From NCBI RefSeq assembly GCF_013141775.1, contig NZ_WHOB01000089.1:265648-329647 (forward strand): a DNA stretch of 64,000 nucleotides, read 5' to 3'. Below are positions 15,262-24,552 of the stretch, piece after piece. Both the position numbers and the translations under genes were made by a program. The notes beneath the pieces were generated by a model that was given only the letters and a program-made list of their open reading frames with translations, did no database searches and had not been told where the DNA came from. Origin of the DNA: Paenibacillus phytohabitans (GTDB lineage Bacteria; Bacillota; Bacilli; Paenibacillales; Paenibacillaceae). How positions within the stretch are numbered: the stretch's first letter is position 1; every line of letters begins with the position of its first letter.

Positions 15262-16746
15262 TCACAGCGCCGACCATTCATAAGAGTTAAGGTTAAAATA
15301 TTTACTGAACTCAGCAACTATAGACTTTGCATGTTCTTCTGAGGTTGCCTCAAATATAGTAATACCTCTTAGATTGCACCTGCGAATATCCGCGAGTCCG
15401 CTAAATTTCTGTGCATTTACGCCAATTTCACGCAGACTCAGACAATTTTGAAAGACGGATAAGTCACCAACCGGATAGTTAAACTCCTCCAGCTTGCGCA
15501 ATTCTCCCAGAGCAGCCATGTCCGATTCATCTGTCGCCCGACGGTCTGTTCTAAAAATGGTAAGATTCTTCAAGTCCTTCATAAAGGTAAATCCGGATAT
15601 TTCCACTTTTTTGAGTTCCAGCTTTTTTAGCTGTTTAAGGTTCGAGATATAGCTCAAATCACCAGCCTCTAATTCTTCTAAGCTTAATTCAGTCAAGTTT
15701 ACTAACGCTCCTATTGTTTTGCTATTGATGGAGTCCATTCGAAATAATCTGAGGGATTTTAATTTTTTTAGATCCTTTAGTTTATGTACATCCTTTAATG
15801 AAAGTCTTGCTAGTGTCAATTCCCTTAAATCCTCCAAGTAAACTAAGTGCTCCAAATCAGACTCCGTGAACGAGGACCCTCCTATTACAAGTTCTGTTAA
15901 TCCAGGCAACTGTTTGAGTACATCGTAATTGGCAATGTTGCCGGTATGTATAATAAGTTCTTTGAGATTAGGCATGCGGGTTAAAAGACCCAGCGGCACT
16001 ACTCCGTGTTTTTCCGCAAGCTCAAATCCGATAAAGACCCTTTTCTGTTTGATTAACATTTCTGTAGAGATACAACCTTCTTCAAGCTTATCTTCAAAAT
16101 ACTCTGCCCAGAATCCGCTAACCGGAGTGAGGCAGTTTTGTTTGTTCTGCATGTTGGTCAGCTTCGGCAAATCGTCAAACAAATGTCCCCGCTTCCGGTG
16201 AACATAGATCACTTCCTCCATGTCCGTAGGGTTTAAATCACCCGTTCTGAGTTCTGATACAATAGATTCTATGAACTGCCCGAAACTCTCGGCAATAACA
16301 TAGGAGATATTCGTATTACGGTCTAAGGAAATAATCTGGCTATAGCTCCCTTTTGCTCCGGGTTCCAAATCCATTATTAATAATGAGTTTCCGCCATCTT
16401 CAGCAAAAGGAATCCAGCCCTTTTTATATCCTCCTTCCTTCACTGCATCAAGCTTCCCGGAAATAATGTCATACGGTAGATCCTGTCGCCATTTCCAAGT
16501 ACCCGTTACCGACTGTAGGGTTATCCAGCGAAACCCAGCCATGACGCCCATGACCTGCTCTCCCTCTCCGTTATGCTTCATATAGAGTTTCCTGAACTCA
16601 TAAGGAAATTGGAAGCCGATCAGGCTCTCTGCCGCGATTATTTCTGCTTCCACCACTGGCGGGTTCAGCAGCTCCTCGACATCCGGTATATACATTTTTA
16701 AAGCCTCAACCAGGCTGCACTCGTCTTTTTCATTAAATAACGGCAT
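15262..16746 (-). CDS. SMI1/KNR4 (SUKH) domain protein with C-terminal leucine-rich repeats
   Basis: A 494-residue cytosolic protein. Residues about 25-170 form a SUKH/SMI1-KNR4 domain: EAEIIAAESLIGFQFPYEFRKLYMKHNG, then GWIPFAEDGGNSLLIMDLEP, both characteristic. From about 265 to 470 the protein is made of leucine-rich repeats of about 22 residues such as LKELIIHTGNIANYDVLKQLPG and LTELSLEELEAGDLSYISNLKQ. SUKH proteins commonly act as immunity proteins against polymorphic toxins. No toxin gene is visible beside it. The ribosome binding site is weak (GGGG). The gene is less GC-rich than its neighbours. Confidence 0.8.
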   Translation of the reverse strand: MPLFNEKDECSLVEALKMYIPDVEELLNPPVVEAEIIAAESLIGFQFPYEFRKLYMKHNGEGEQVMGVMAGFRWITLQSVTGTWKWRQDLPYDIISGKLDAVKEGGYKKGWIPFAEDGGNSLLIMDLEPGAKGSYSQIISLDRNTNISYVIAESFGQFIESIVSELRTGDLNPTDMEEVIYVHRKRGHLFDDLPKLTNMQNKQNCLTPVSGFWAEYFEDKLEEGCISTEMLIKQKRVFIGFELAEKHGVVPLGLLTRMPNLKELIIHTGNIANYDVLKQLPGLTELVIGGSSFTESDLEHLVYLEDLRELTLARLSLKDVHKLKDLKKLKSLRLFRMDSINSKTIGALVNLTELSLEELEAGDLSYISNLKQLKKLELKKVEISGFTFMKDLKNLTIFRTDRRATDESDMAALGELRKLEEFNYPVGDLSVFQNCLSLREIGVNAQKFSGLADIRRCNLRGITIFEATSEEHAKSIVAEFSKYFNLNSYEWSAL

Positions 16747-16801
16747 ATAGTAGCCCCATTTCTATGTATTAGGCTCTTCAACAGAACAAATATATTGCAT
16801 C

Positions 16802-16829
16802 TCTAAAAAGATACTCCATTCTTTTTAGA
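16802..16829. terminator. AT-rich inverted repeat between two leftward genes
   Basis: TCTAAAAAGA (16802-16811) and TCTTTTTAGA (16820-16829) form a perfect 10-bp stem with an 8-nt loop. It lies between the end of the S66 peptidase gene and the start of the SUKH-LRR gene, and could terminate the former. Confidence 0.4.
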
Positions 16830-16870
16830 AGGGAGGCGACAGCAGCAGCATTCGGCCCTCCAGTCGCCTG

Positions 16871-17926
16871 TCACGGCCGAAAATACTGCCTAACCGTACC
16901 CCTGCCCTTTTGGCCCTCTTCCATTCCCCCAGCCTCTTCCGCCTCTACTCGGACCTCCACCTCCGCAAAAGCCCCGTTCACCAGCGTAAGCTGCGGCGAC
17001 AGATGGCCGCAGTCGATATCATACACAACCGGCAGACCCAGCTCGCTGGCCAGCTCCTGATAGACATCCTCCACGGTGTAATTCTCCATAGGACGGTTAG
17101 CTGCGCTCCGGCCGAACATCAGGCCGCTGCAATGGTCGAACCAGCCGGCCAGCTTCATCTGCAGCAGGGATCTGCGCAGATCCGTCACCGACAGCTCGCA
17201 GTTCTCCAAGTACCACAGGATAGGCTCATTCTGAATGTAATGCTGCTGGAAATACCGCACATCCCCATACGGCGTGCCGATGAGATGCCGGATTACGTCA
17301 ATGCAGCCGCCGAGCAGCCGGCCCTGCATAGTTACGTTCTGATTACCTACAGTCTTCCAGTTGGTGATTTCGGTAAGATTGAACACATGGGGTGAAGGCT
17401 CCCCGCCTCCCCATTCCAGCTGGTACTGCTGTGAGGAATGCTGAAGTACCGATTCCCCGCTTGCTGTAGACAGCACGGATTCCCACATAGCTGTCACCGG
17501 GTCTGTCTCTTTTCCACGTAAATCAATAAAATTGGTGCCGTGAGCAGTGGCGATGCCCGTCCGGAGAGTAACAGCCAGCAGCAGCACACTGATATCAGAG
17601 TAGCCGAGAATCCATTTAACCTTCATGTGATCGAAATCCACCTGCTCCAGAATCTCGATCAGCAGCTCGCCGCCCCAAGGAGGGATCACGAGCCCGATGC
17701 TGTCATCGGCCATCATGGCATTGAATTCAGCCGCACGCACACTTGCCGGTGCAGACTTGGCCTTATCCTGCGTCCACGCCGTTGCTCCGCATACTACGCC
17801 ATAACCCTGCTCCTGCAACCGGCTGCAGGCTAGCTCAAGCAGTTCGCGCAGTTCCTCCCCTACTCCTGATGAGGGTGCTGTTACACCTATAACTGCTCCT
17901 GGCTCTAACACCGGATATTTGATCAT
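16871..17926 (-). CDS. S66-family peptidase (LD-carboxypeptidase / MccF-like)
   Basis: A 351-residue serine peptidase of family S66, whose members trim murein tetrapeptides (LdcA) or inactivate microcin C7 (MccF). The nucleophile elbow is LGYSDIS with Ser110. Glu241 in LENCE and His308 in DCGH fit the rest of the Ser-Glu-His triad. There is no signal peptide, so it should act in the cytosol on recycled muropeptides or peptide-nucleotides. The 'LENCE' context and length suit the MccF-like branch, but the substrate cannot be decided from sequence. It is transcribed alone. Confidence 0.85.
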   Translation of the reverse strand: MIKYPVLEPGAVIGVTAPSSGVGEELRELLELACSRLQEQGYGVVCGATAWTQDKAKSAPASVRAAEFNAMMADDSIGLVIPPWGGELLIEILEQVDFDHMKVKWILGYSDISVLLLAVTLRTGIATAHGTNFIDLRGKETDPVTAMWESVLSTASGESVLQHSSQQYQLEWGGGEPSPHVFNLTEITNWKTVGNQNVTMQGRLLGGCIDVIRHLIGTPYGDVRYFQQHYIQNEPILWYLENCELSVTDLRRSLLQMKLAGWFDHCSGLMFGRSAANRPMENYTVEDVYQELASELGLPVVYDIDCGHLSPQLTLVNGAFAEVEVRVEAEEAGGMEEGQKGRGTVRQYFRP

Positions 17927-18081
17927 CTTGCGCTTCCTCCTTCATTCTAATAAAAAAGGATACCCAAACCATGAGCAGTTTGAATATCACCTATTTTGAA
18001 ACTCTCGTATATGTTTGTGTATGTCACTTATCTATTGGATCGTATATTTTTTATCGTTGCTTCACCTTGTATCCTTATCCC

Positions 18082-19110
18082 TTAGGTTCCCGGCTTATCA
18101 CGGCTAATCTCCAGAATATCCAGGAAGAAGACGAAGATCGGAATGCCGAGAATCAGTCCCCATACGCCGATATAATGCTCGGAGAACAGCAGCACGATGA
18201 AGGTGTAGAACATTGGAAGGTTCATTTTGGAGGACATCAGCTTTGGGTTGAGGAAGTAACCTTCCATGACATGCAGCACGGCGATCATAGCCAGTATGTA
18301 GATCGTCATCACCAGTCCGCCGGTATTGTAGCCGATGATGCATAGCGGAATAAGCGAAATGACAAAGCCGACCACTGGAATCAGGCTGAGCATGAAGATC
18401 ATAATGGCGAGCGCAAAGAGATACGGGAAGGGTTCGAAAAAGAAGCCCATGATCCATAACCCGACAACCGTGAACAAAGTATTGAACAGCGCAATCAGGA
18501 TCTGGGCTTCAATGACTTTACCGAAGGAGGCTATGAATTTCCTGCCGAAATACTCAAGCTCTACATAGAACCAGGAGATCTTGCTGTCTCTCAGGCGGGA
18601 GGTGAAGTTGACAATTCTGTTCTTCTCCAGGATGAAGACAAGGCTCAGAATCGTTGACAGGACGAACGTAGTTCCCCAGTCACTGATTTTGAACACGTAT
18701 TCAATGCCTTGATTCAAATAGCTCTGGTAGTTCAATTCCTTAACCATGCTGAATAAATACTGCATAATCTCGTTCTGTGGGATGTCGTCAGAGGTTAGTG
18801 TTCCGAGAAACGCGGTTAATTGCTTAATCTGCGAGAAGACCTTGGGCAGATATTTGACAAGGGCCAGTACGATCATAGTGATGAGCGCTAAGTACAAAAT
18901 AATAATGATTACCTTGCTGTTCACCTTGACATATTTGCCGATTCTTTTGCTCAAAAGCACCTGAAAGCTGTTCATTACATAAGCAATCAGGAACGTCAGC
19001 AGCACCAGATTCAGCATGTCTCTAATACTGTACAGCAGCAGTCCAATCAGTGCCAGAATTAAAAAGCGACGGACTGTTAAATTTGCAAAGTAACGCTTGA
19101 ATACATCCAT
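18082..19110 (-). CDS. AI-2E family transporter
   Basis: A 342-residue membrane protein with about seven or eight helices and the family's C-terminal core: MGFFFEPFPYLFALAIMIF, LIPVVGFVISLIPLCIIG, and the end block GVWGLILGIPIFVFFLDI. Family members export diverse small solutes, and some are Na+/H+ antiporters; the AI-2 name should not be taken as function. The start at 19110 (MDVFKRYF) has AAGGAA 5 bp upstream; in-frame ATGs 21 and 69 bp further upstream are less likely. It is divergent from the SDR gene. Confidence 0.85.
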   Translation of the reverse strand: MDVFKRYFANLTVRRFLILALIGLLLYSIRDMLNLVLLTFLIAYVMNSFQVLLSKRIGKYVKVNSKVIIIILYLALITMIVLALVKYLPKVFSQIKQLTAFLGTLTSDDIPQNEIMQYLFSMVKELNYQSYLNQGIEYVFKISDWGTTFVLSTILSLVFILEKNRIVNFTSRLRDSKISWFYVELEYFGRKFIASFGKVIEAQILIALFNTLFTVVGLWIMGFFFEPFPYLFALAIMIFMLSLIPVVGFVISLIPLCIIGYNTGGLVMTIYILAMIAVLHVMEGYFLNPKLMSSKMNLPMFYTFIVLLFSEHYIGVWGLILGIPIFVFFLDILEISRDKPGT

Positions 19111-19327
19111 TGTTTCCTTGTTCCTCTCCATTCGCAGGCGATTAGGACCTTTAGTTATAGTGTACCGTAACGAAAACAATTATAGCAACTTCGGCAGAGT
19201 CAAAAATACGCGAAAAAACAAACTTTATGTCATCTTGCCAGAACATCGGCTGCTTTATGCTATAATGTGTGCGAAATCGTGAAGGTAGAAGCAATTTAAT
19301 TCCAAATCAATGGAGGCTGTATCCCTT

Positions 19328-20167
19328 ATGGGCAAAATCATCTGTATCACCGGAGCATCATCCGGCATCGGCCTGGCGTCCGCGCTGAAGTTTGCACAGG
19401 AAGGCTGGACGGTCTACGCCGGCACCCGCCATCTGGAGCGCGATCAGGAATTGTACCGCAATGTGGACAATCTGCAGTTCGTAGAACTGGAGGTTACACA
19501 GCCGGACAGCATTCAGCGGGTTATCGACCAGATTGACCAGGAGCACGGTACGCTGGATGTACTGTTCTGCAATGCCGGGTTCGGCTATCTCCGTGCACTT
19601 GGACAGGCTCCGTTCACTGATATCGAGCGCATATTCGACACTAATGTGTACGGGGTTATGCATACGATCCGGGCAGCACTGCCCCTGCTGCGTAAGACCG
19701 GCTACGGCCATATTGTGGCTACCTCCAGTGTCGGCGGGCTCATTGGACAACCGATGAACGAGATCTACTGCGCCAGCAAATTCGCGTTGGAGGGACTGCT
19801 GGAGAGCCTGGCTACCTATTACAAGCCGCAATTCAATATCGACATTACCCTGCTTGAGCCGGGCGCCATCGCTACAGAGTTCAATAAGACTGTCCTTGGG
19901 CATGTAGCAGACACCGGCGGCATCCTCGAAGATGAGTACAAGCCCATTCTCGATGCCTACACAGGGACCTTCCTGAAACGGAATGTAGAACCGCAGACTG
20001 CAGAGTCCGTAGCAGACGTTATGTGGGATCTGGTCCAGCTGGAGACCAAGCCGCTGCGCCTGCGTACCTCCGAACGGGCCGAAGAATTCGTCTCCCGCAA
20101 GGTCAGTACGGACCCTACCGGACTTGACGGTGTACTTCATATTCGCAAAATCCAGCTGGATATGTAA
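19328..20167 (+). CDS. Short-chain dehydrogenase/reductase (SDR)
   Basis: A 279-residue NAD(P)-dependent oxidoreductase. The TGASSGIG cofactor motif is at 8-15, NAG at 82-84, Ser133/134 in ATSSVGG, and the catalytic Tyr147-x3-Lys151 in YCASK. This is the classical SDR arrangement, with the extended C-terminus of the group acting on larger hydrophobic carbonyls. GGAGG at 19312 is the only ribosome binding site and supports the ATG at 19328 over the one at 19310. The substrate is unknown. Confidence 0.88.
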   Translation: MGKIICITGASSGIGLASALKFAQEGWTVYAGTRHLERDQELYRNVDNLQFVELEVTQPDSIQRVIDQIDQEHGTLDVLFCNAGFGYLRALGQAPFTDIERIFDTNVYGVMHTIRAALPLLRKTGYGHIVATSSVGGLIGQPMNEIYCASKFALEGLLESLATYYKPQFNIDITLLEPGAIATEFNKTVLGHVADTGGILEDEYKPILDAYTGTFLKRNVEPQTAESVADVMWDLVQLETKPLRLRTSERAEEFVSRKVSTDPTGLDGVLHIRKIQLDM

Positions 20168-20175
20168 CTGCAGCG

Positions 20176-21009
20176 TCAGTCTTCCGCTTCTCCGGCCAGC
20201 TCCTTCGCGATCAGCTCCTGATTGCTGCGGTGGAAGTTGGACATATTGCGCGGGAACGCACAGCCTTCGATCAGAGCATCAACCGTTTCCTGGCTGCCCG
20301 AAGCTACAGCCGTACGCATATTAAGGATGTACTCCAGGCTCTCGTCCCTGCGCCGCTCCAGTTCTACGCTGCTGTCCGTTGCCGCCCCGTGTCCGGGGAC
20401 CAGCAGCGTGAACGGGTGCCGCGCCAATATCTGCTCCAGCTTGCCGAGCGTTGCTTCGTAAGCCAGACTGCTATCGTAGATATAGGGGAACTCCACGTCA
20501 GACAAGTAGTCTCCGGCAATGAACAGCCCTGCAGACTCCACTATAGTAAATAGCCCATCATCCGTATGGCCCGGCGCAGCATATCCCGTCAGCTTCAAAT
20601 CCCCGAATACCAGCGTCTGCCCATCCTGCTCCATCACATGATCCACCAGCGGATACGTGATTTCATAGTCTCTCCTGAGATAATAACCATCTTCAAATAC
20701 CCGGATCTGTTCAAGAATATCTTCGCGTTCCCCGGCGCTTTTGTCCGCGAATGCCCTGCTTGCGATGACTTCAGCATCCCTGAAGGCCCCATATCCGATA
20801 ATATGATCGAAATCAGAATGAGTGAATAACAGGAGCAGCTTCCTCGCGCCAAGAATGTTGTCTACATACCGCCGGATTTCCTCCACCTCACGAGGCAGCC
20901 AGCAGGGGTCGGTTACCAGCACACAATCGTCCGTCTCCATAACAAGTGAATTCGTCATGTACAGATCACTTTGGAACAGAGTTACAGGGCCACGCTTCCA
21001 TCTAAACAT
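20176..21009 (-). CDS. Metallo-beta-lactamase fold hydrolase
   Basis: A 277-residue MBL-fold protein. The metal-binding motif reads THSDFDH (63-69), so the usual second His of HxHxDH is Asp, a variant seen in several MBL subfamilies. Later ligands are APGHTDD, the Asp of FIAGDYLSD and the final LVPGHG. There is no signal peptide. GGGAGG lies 6 bp before the ATG at 21009; an adjacent TTG is less likely. It is convergent with the SDR gene with a 8-bp gap. The substrate is unknown. Confidence 0.8.
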   Translation of the reverse strand: MFRWKRGPVTLFQSDLYMTNSLVMETDDCVLVTDPCWLPREVEEIRRYVDNILGARKLLLLFTHSDFDHIIGYGAFRDAEVIASRAFADKSAGEREDILEQIRVFEDGYYLRRDYEITYPLVDHVMEQDGQTLVFGDLKLTGYAAPGHTDDGLFTIVESAGLFIAGDYLSDVEFPYIYDSSLAYEATLGKLEQILARHPFTLLVPGHGAATDSSVELERRRDESLEYILNMRTAVASGSQETVDALIEGCAFPRNMSNFHRSNQELIAKELAGEAED

Positions 21010-21012
21010 CAA

Positions 21013-21447
21013 ATACCTCCCAAGGGTCGATACACCCGCTTTATAGTTTACGATTCTTATCCTACGACTATTCTACATCTAGTGTTTCGGAAGGCAGGAA
21101 CATTACAATTTGGGTTTGGCTTATACAGTAAGAAGCTCTGTCCTCATAAGAGGCAGAGTTTCTTGGGCAAGACGGCGGCGGTACAACTTCTGCAGTCGCA
21201 AAGAAGTTTCTTATGTTCCTAAATGTTTGGTTACGTTCATCGAGAATATCCGCAATATAACTTGGAAATCTCGCTTTCGCGCATACGATAAATTTAAATT
21301 TAGGTGTAATGCATTATTTCTTCGTACTGTGCAACAATCATTATGACTCTCGATGAACGAGGTTCATTCAGCTAACGGGCAGAATACTTCCAATATGTGT
21401 TAATATATAACTGAAATTGATTAATGGGTTGAGCAGGGGAGAATTAT
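21013..21447. other. AT-rich intergenic region with a 12-bp inverted repeat pair
   Basis: No gene is seen here. CGTTCATCGAGA (21234-21245) and its exact reverse complement (21348-21359) bracket about 100 bp, like the ends of a small non-autonomous element. Upstream, CTCTGTCCTC (21136) with GAGGCAGAG forms a bulged hairpin. No target-site duplication or transposase is evident. Confidence 0.35.
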
Positions 21448-21843
21448 ATGAAATTTTACATAGCGTCTAGTCTCAAAAATGTAGAAAGTGTTCGGCAACT
21501 CGCAGTGAGTTTGAAAGCTCAAGGTTTTCAACATACATACGACTGGACAACTCATTCAAACATAGACTCAATATCAAAACTCCGTAACATAGGACAAGAA
21601 GAAGTAGCAGGGGTTATGGATGCAGATGTTGTAATTGTCCTGTTTCCAGCAGGGAAAGGGAGTCATGTTGAGTTAGGAATTGCACTGGGGGCTGGCAAGA
21701 AAATTTATTTGTATTCCTCAACAAATGAACTGAATGAACTCGGAAACACCTGTACGTTTTATCATGTTGATTCAGTTGAACAGCAGATTGGCTCATTAGG
21801 TGATTTGATAAACTCTGTCTGCCTTAAATACCAAAGTCATTAA
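21448..21843 (+). CDS. Nucleoside 2-deoxyribosyltransferase-like protein
   Basis: A 131-residue Rossmann-like protein. It begins KFYIASSL, has DADVVIVLFPAGKGSHVELGIALGAGKK with Glu75 in HVELG at the nucleophile position of the deoxyribosyltransferase family, and ends in a helix. Enzymes of this family swap or hydrolyse nucleobases on deoxynucleosides or nucleotides, and relatives are frequent in phage and defence loci. It is short, like the minimal family members. GGGGAG precedes the ATG. Its AT-rich codons, unlike its neighbours, suggest recent acquisition. Confidence 0.7.
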   Translation: MKFYIASSLKNVESVRQLAVSLKAQGFQHTYDWTTHSNIDSISKLRNIGQEEVAGVMDADVVIVLFPAGKGSHVELGIALGAGKKIYLYSSTNELNELGNTCTFYHVDSVEQQIGSLGDLINSVCLKYQSH

Positions 21844-22026
21844 GCTATCGGGATACGTTAGTTAAGTCATGTCACTCATGGTGCACTGTATACGTCAACC
21901 ATCCATCACAAACGGTTTGATCAAAACTTCTCTTTATATTCTTTGAATTCAAATTCCCGGTTTCCCGATCAACAGCGACAGACCAGTATCTTTTATGAAA
22001 TTCCCCAGAGTTTCTGTATTCCTCAT

Positions 22027-22061
22027 GCAAAAAGCCCTCCGGCACAAAGCCGAAGGGCTAA
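22027..22061 (-). terminator. Intrinsic terminator of the leftward dpp-type operon
   Basis: AGCCCTCCGGC (22033-22043) pairs with GCCGAAGGGCT (22049-22059) with one mismatch; read leftward the stem is followed by five T. It lies 52 bp beyond the stop of the unknown gene at 22114. The 21844-22026 stretch shows nothing else. Confidence 0.8.
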
Positions 22062-22113
22062 TTCTTAACATACATATTATTATGCAGCTTCTTTCTGCTG
22101 CTCAGCTCCGCTG

Positions 22114-22563
22114 TTACCGCTGGATCGGCTCGATCCGGTAAGTGGCGTTTCCGCCATCTGCCGCTGATCCGCCGCCGGTAATCTGCCAGCCGAAGGATAA
22201 TACATCCTCCAGCCGTTGCTTCTGTGATTCCGATAACACGGCTTCGACTGCTTCGCGGCCTTCCTCCAGCTCCAGCTTCGGCTCGATGCGGAGCGCAACG
22301 GCAATCCAGCTGCGGATGCCGCGGATCGTGTTGTATTTGATCTGGTAGCCTTCGGTTACGGCTGACCGAAACAGCTCCGGCTGTTCACCAGCCAGCGTAG
22401 ACAGCTGCCCGTAATCGAACTCATATTCACTCTCGTCGGCAGGCAGATCGCCTTCGGCAACCCGCCGCAGCAGTTCTTCATCGGACCAGCCGAGAGAGCG
22501 CAGCGATTCCACCAGCAGGGCGTCCCATTGCGATAACTTTACCTTACTCAGCGTATCAGTCAT
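22114..22563 (-). CDS. Unknown 149-residue protein at the end of the peptide-transporter operon
   Basis: I do not recognise this family. It is an acidic, helical, soluble protein: LSQWDALLVESLRSLGWSDEELLRR near 10-34, a LEEGREAVEAVLSESQKQRLEDVL helix near 99-122, and a Gly-rich GGGSAADGG loop near the end. No signal peptide or membrane segment is present. GGGAGG precedes the ATG. It starts 51 bp after the last ATPase gene of the transporter and is followed by the only good terminator, so it is probably co-transcribed. Confidence 0.65.
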   Translation of the reverse strand: MTDTLSKVKLSQWDALLVESLRSLGWSDEELLRRVAEGDLPADESEYEFDYGQLSTLAGEQPELFRSAVTEGYQIKYNTIRGIRSWIAVALRIEPKLELEEGREAVEAVLSESQKQRLEDVLSFGWQITGGGSAADGGNATYRIEPIQR

Positions 22564-22614
22564 TGTATATCCTCCCTTGTTTATATAAATATAAATGCAT
22601 ACCTTTACCTGAAT

Positions 22615-23532
22615 TCAGTCCGTAAAATCTCCAGCCACGTAATGCCCCGGGCTGACTTCCCGCAGCACAGCGGCTTCCTCATCCCCGCGCGTTACCGAGT
22701 AGGCATCCAGCCGGATTCGCTGGCTGGCCTTCAGCGGGTCTGTCTCCAGAATGGAAGACAGCAGCGCCTTGGTATACGGATGCTGCGGATTGTCATACAG
22801 CTCATCGCTCTCCGCAACCTCAACGAGGCGGCCGCCGTACATGACACCAATCCGGTCAGAGATATGCCGGACCATCGACAGGTCATGAGCGATGAACAGA
22901 TAGGTCAGTCCGAATTCGGACTGCAGATCCTCCAGCATATTGACGACCTGGGCCTGCACAGAGACATCCAGCGCCGAGATCGGCTCGTCGCAGACGACGA
23001 ACTCCGGCCGGACCGACAGCGCCCGGGCGATGGAGATCCGCTGGCGTTGCCCGCCGCTGAACTCATGCGGGAAGCGGTAGAGATGCTCTCTTTTGAGACC
23101 AACCTTCTCCAGCAGCTCCGCTACGGCTTCCTTGCGTTCTTCACCTGGGTAGAGTCCATGGATACGCATCGGCTCACTGATCAATTCCAGCACATTCAGG
23201 CTGGGGTTCAGTGAAGAGTACGGGTCCTGAAAAATCGACTGAATCCGTCTGCGGAACGGCTTCAGCCCTTTCTCGCCCAGCTTGCCCAGCGGCTGCCCGT
23301 CATAGAATACCTCGCCGTCCGTGTAATCGTACAGGCGGAGCAGACAGCGGCCAACCGTTGACTTGCCGCTCCCGGATTCACCCACCAGTCCGAAGGTCTC
23401 GCCCTGGCGGATCTGGAAGCTGACGCCGTCCACGGCCTTAAGCACAGCCGTATCGCGCCCGCGTATATCCTTGCCCTTGGAGAAATGCTTCTTGAGATTG
23501 TTCACATCTACGAGCACTTTGCTCTCACTCAC
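22615..23532 (-). CDS. Peptide/nickel ABC transporter ATP-binding protein, DppF/OppF type
   Basis: A 305-residue ATPase with Walker A GESGSGKS, signature FSGGQRQR, Walker B FVVCDEP and switch His in IAHDLS. The C-terminal extension after about 250 carries the oligopeptide-transport segment HPYTKALLSSI. The start is a GTG at 23532, preceded by GGGAGGG, and overlaps the upstream ATPase gene by 8 bp. An in-frame ATG further up would lie deep in that gene. It pairs with the DppD-type ATPase as the motor of the importer. Confidence 0.88.
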   Translation of the reverse strand: MSESKVLVDVNNLKKHFSKGKDIRGRDTAVLKAVDGVSFQIRQGETFGLVGESGSGKSTVGRCLLRLYDYTDGEVFYDGQPLGKLGEKGLKPFRRRIQSIFQDPYSSLNPSLNVLELISEPMRIHGLYPGEERKEAVAELLEKVGLKREHLYRFPHEFSGGQRQRISIARALSVRPEFVVCDEPISALDVSVQAQVVNMLEDLQSEFGLTYLFIAHDLSMVRHISDRIGVMYGGRLVEVAESDELYDNPQHPYTKALLSSILETDPLKASQRIRLDAYSVTRGDEEAAVLREVSPGHYVAGDFTD

Positions 23533-24538
23533 CGGAATCCCTCCCCACTGTAACTGCCGCCTGCTGCTCTGCACCTTCAGCCAGCCAGCACATCGAGCGG
23601 TGGCCAGGTGCAAGCTCTACTACCGGCGGACGTTCACTGCAGCGGGCAAAAGCATGCGGGCAGCGGTCCATAAACGGACAGCCGGGCGGCGGATTCAGCA
23701 GATCCGGCGGTGTGCCTTCAATCGGAATCAGCCGCTCGCGCGATCCCCCGCCGCGCTTCGGAATGGAACGCAGCAGGCCCTGGGTGTACGGGTGCTGAGG
23801 ACGATAGAAGATGTCCTCCACCGTGCCCTCCTCCATAACAAGCCCGCCGTACATCACAATAACCCGAGTACAGACCTGAGCCACGACACCAAGGTCATGG
23901 GTGATCAGCGCTACCGCTGTATCCGACCGTTCTTTCAGCTCCTTGAACAGATCCAGAATCTGCGCCTGAATTGTCGCATCCAGCGCCGTGGTCGGCTCAT
24001 CGGCAATCAGCAGCTCCGGCTGGCAGGAGAGCGCCATCGCGATCATCACCCGCTGGCGCATGCCTCCGCTGAATTCATGCGGATACTGCTTCAGGCGCTG
24101 CTCCGGATCACGTATGCCAACCTGGCGGAGGATTTCCGCCGCCTCGGCATACGCCTCCGCTTTATTCAATCCGCGGTGTCTGCGGATAACTTCGGTTAAT
24201 TGCTGGCCTATTCTTTTGACCGGATTCAGCGAGGTCATCGGGTCCTGAAAGACCATCGCGATCCGGTTCCCGCGCAGGGTCCGCCACTGCTTCTCCGTGA
24301 GTCCCTTCAGACTCTCGCCGCGAAACTCCAGCTTACCGGCAGTCATGCGGCCCGGCGGCGTGATCAGGGACATGACCGCCTTGGCGGTAACGCTTTTGCC
24401 GCTGCCGGATTCTCCGACAATCCCTACCGTTTCACCGGCATCTATATGGAAGCTAACGCCGCGGACGGCCTGATTCTCGCCGTCCCGGGTCGCAAATGAA
24501 ACCTGCAAATTCTCAACAGTCAGCAGCCGTTCAGTCAT
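23525..24538 (-). CDS. Peptide/nickel ABC transporter ATP-binding protein, DppD/OppD type
   Basis: A 337-residue ATPase: Walker A GESGSGKS (near 40-47), signature FSGGMRQR, Walker B LLIADEPTTALD and His switch ITHDLG. The C-terminal oligo_HPY region has HPYTQGLLRSIPK followed by NPPPGCPFMDRCPHAFARC, whose cysteines match the Fe-S/zinc-type cluster motif common in DppD/OppD ATPases. It is the fourth gene of the operon, 14 bp after the DppC-type gene. Confidence 0.9.
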   Translation of the reverse strand: MTERLLTVENLQVSFATRDGENQAVRGVSFHIDAGETVGIVGESGSGKSVTAKAVMSLITPPGRMTAGKLEFRGESLKGLTEKQWRTLRGNRIAMVFQDPMTSLNPVKRIGQQLTEVIRRHRGLNKAEAYAEAAEILRQVGIRDPEQRLKQYPHEFSGGMRQRVMIAMALSCQPELLIADEPTTALDATIQAQILDLFKELKERSDTAVALITHDLGVVAQVCTRVIVMYGGLVMEEGTVEDIFYRPQHPYTQGLLRSIPKRGGGSRERLIPIEGTPPDLLNPPPGCPFMDRCPHAFARCSERPPVVELAPGHRSMCWLAEGAEQQAAVTVGRDSGE

Positions 24539-24552
24539 GATGTTCCACTCTC

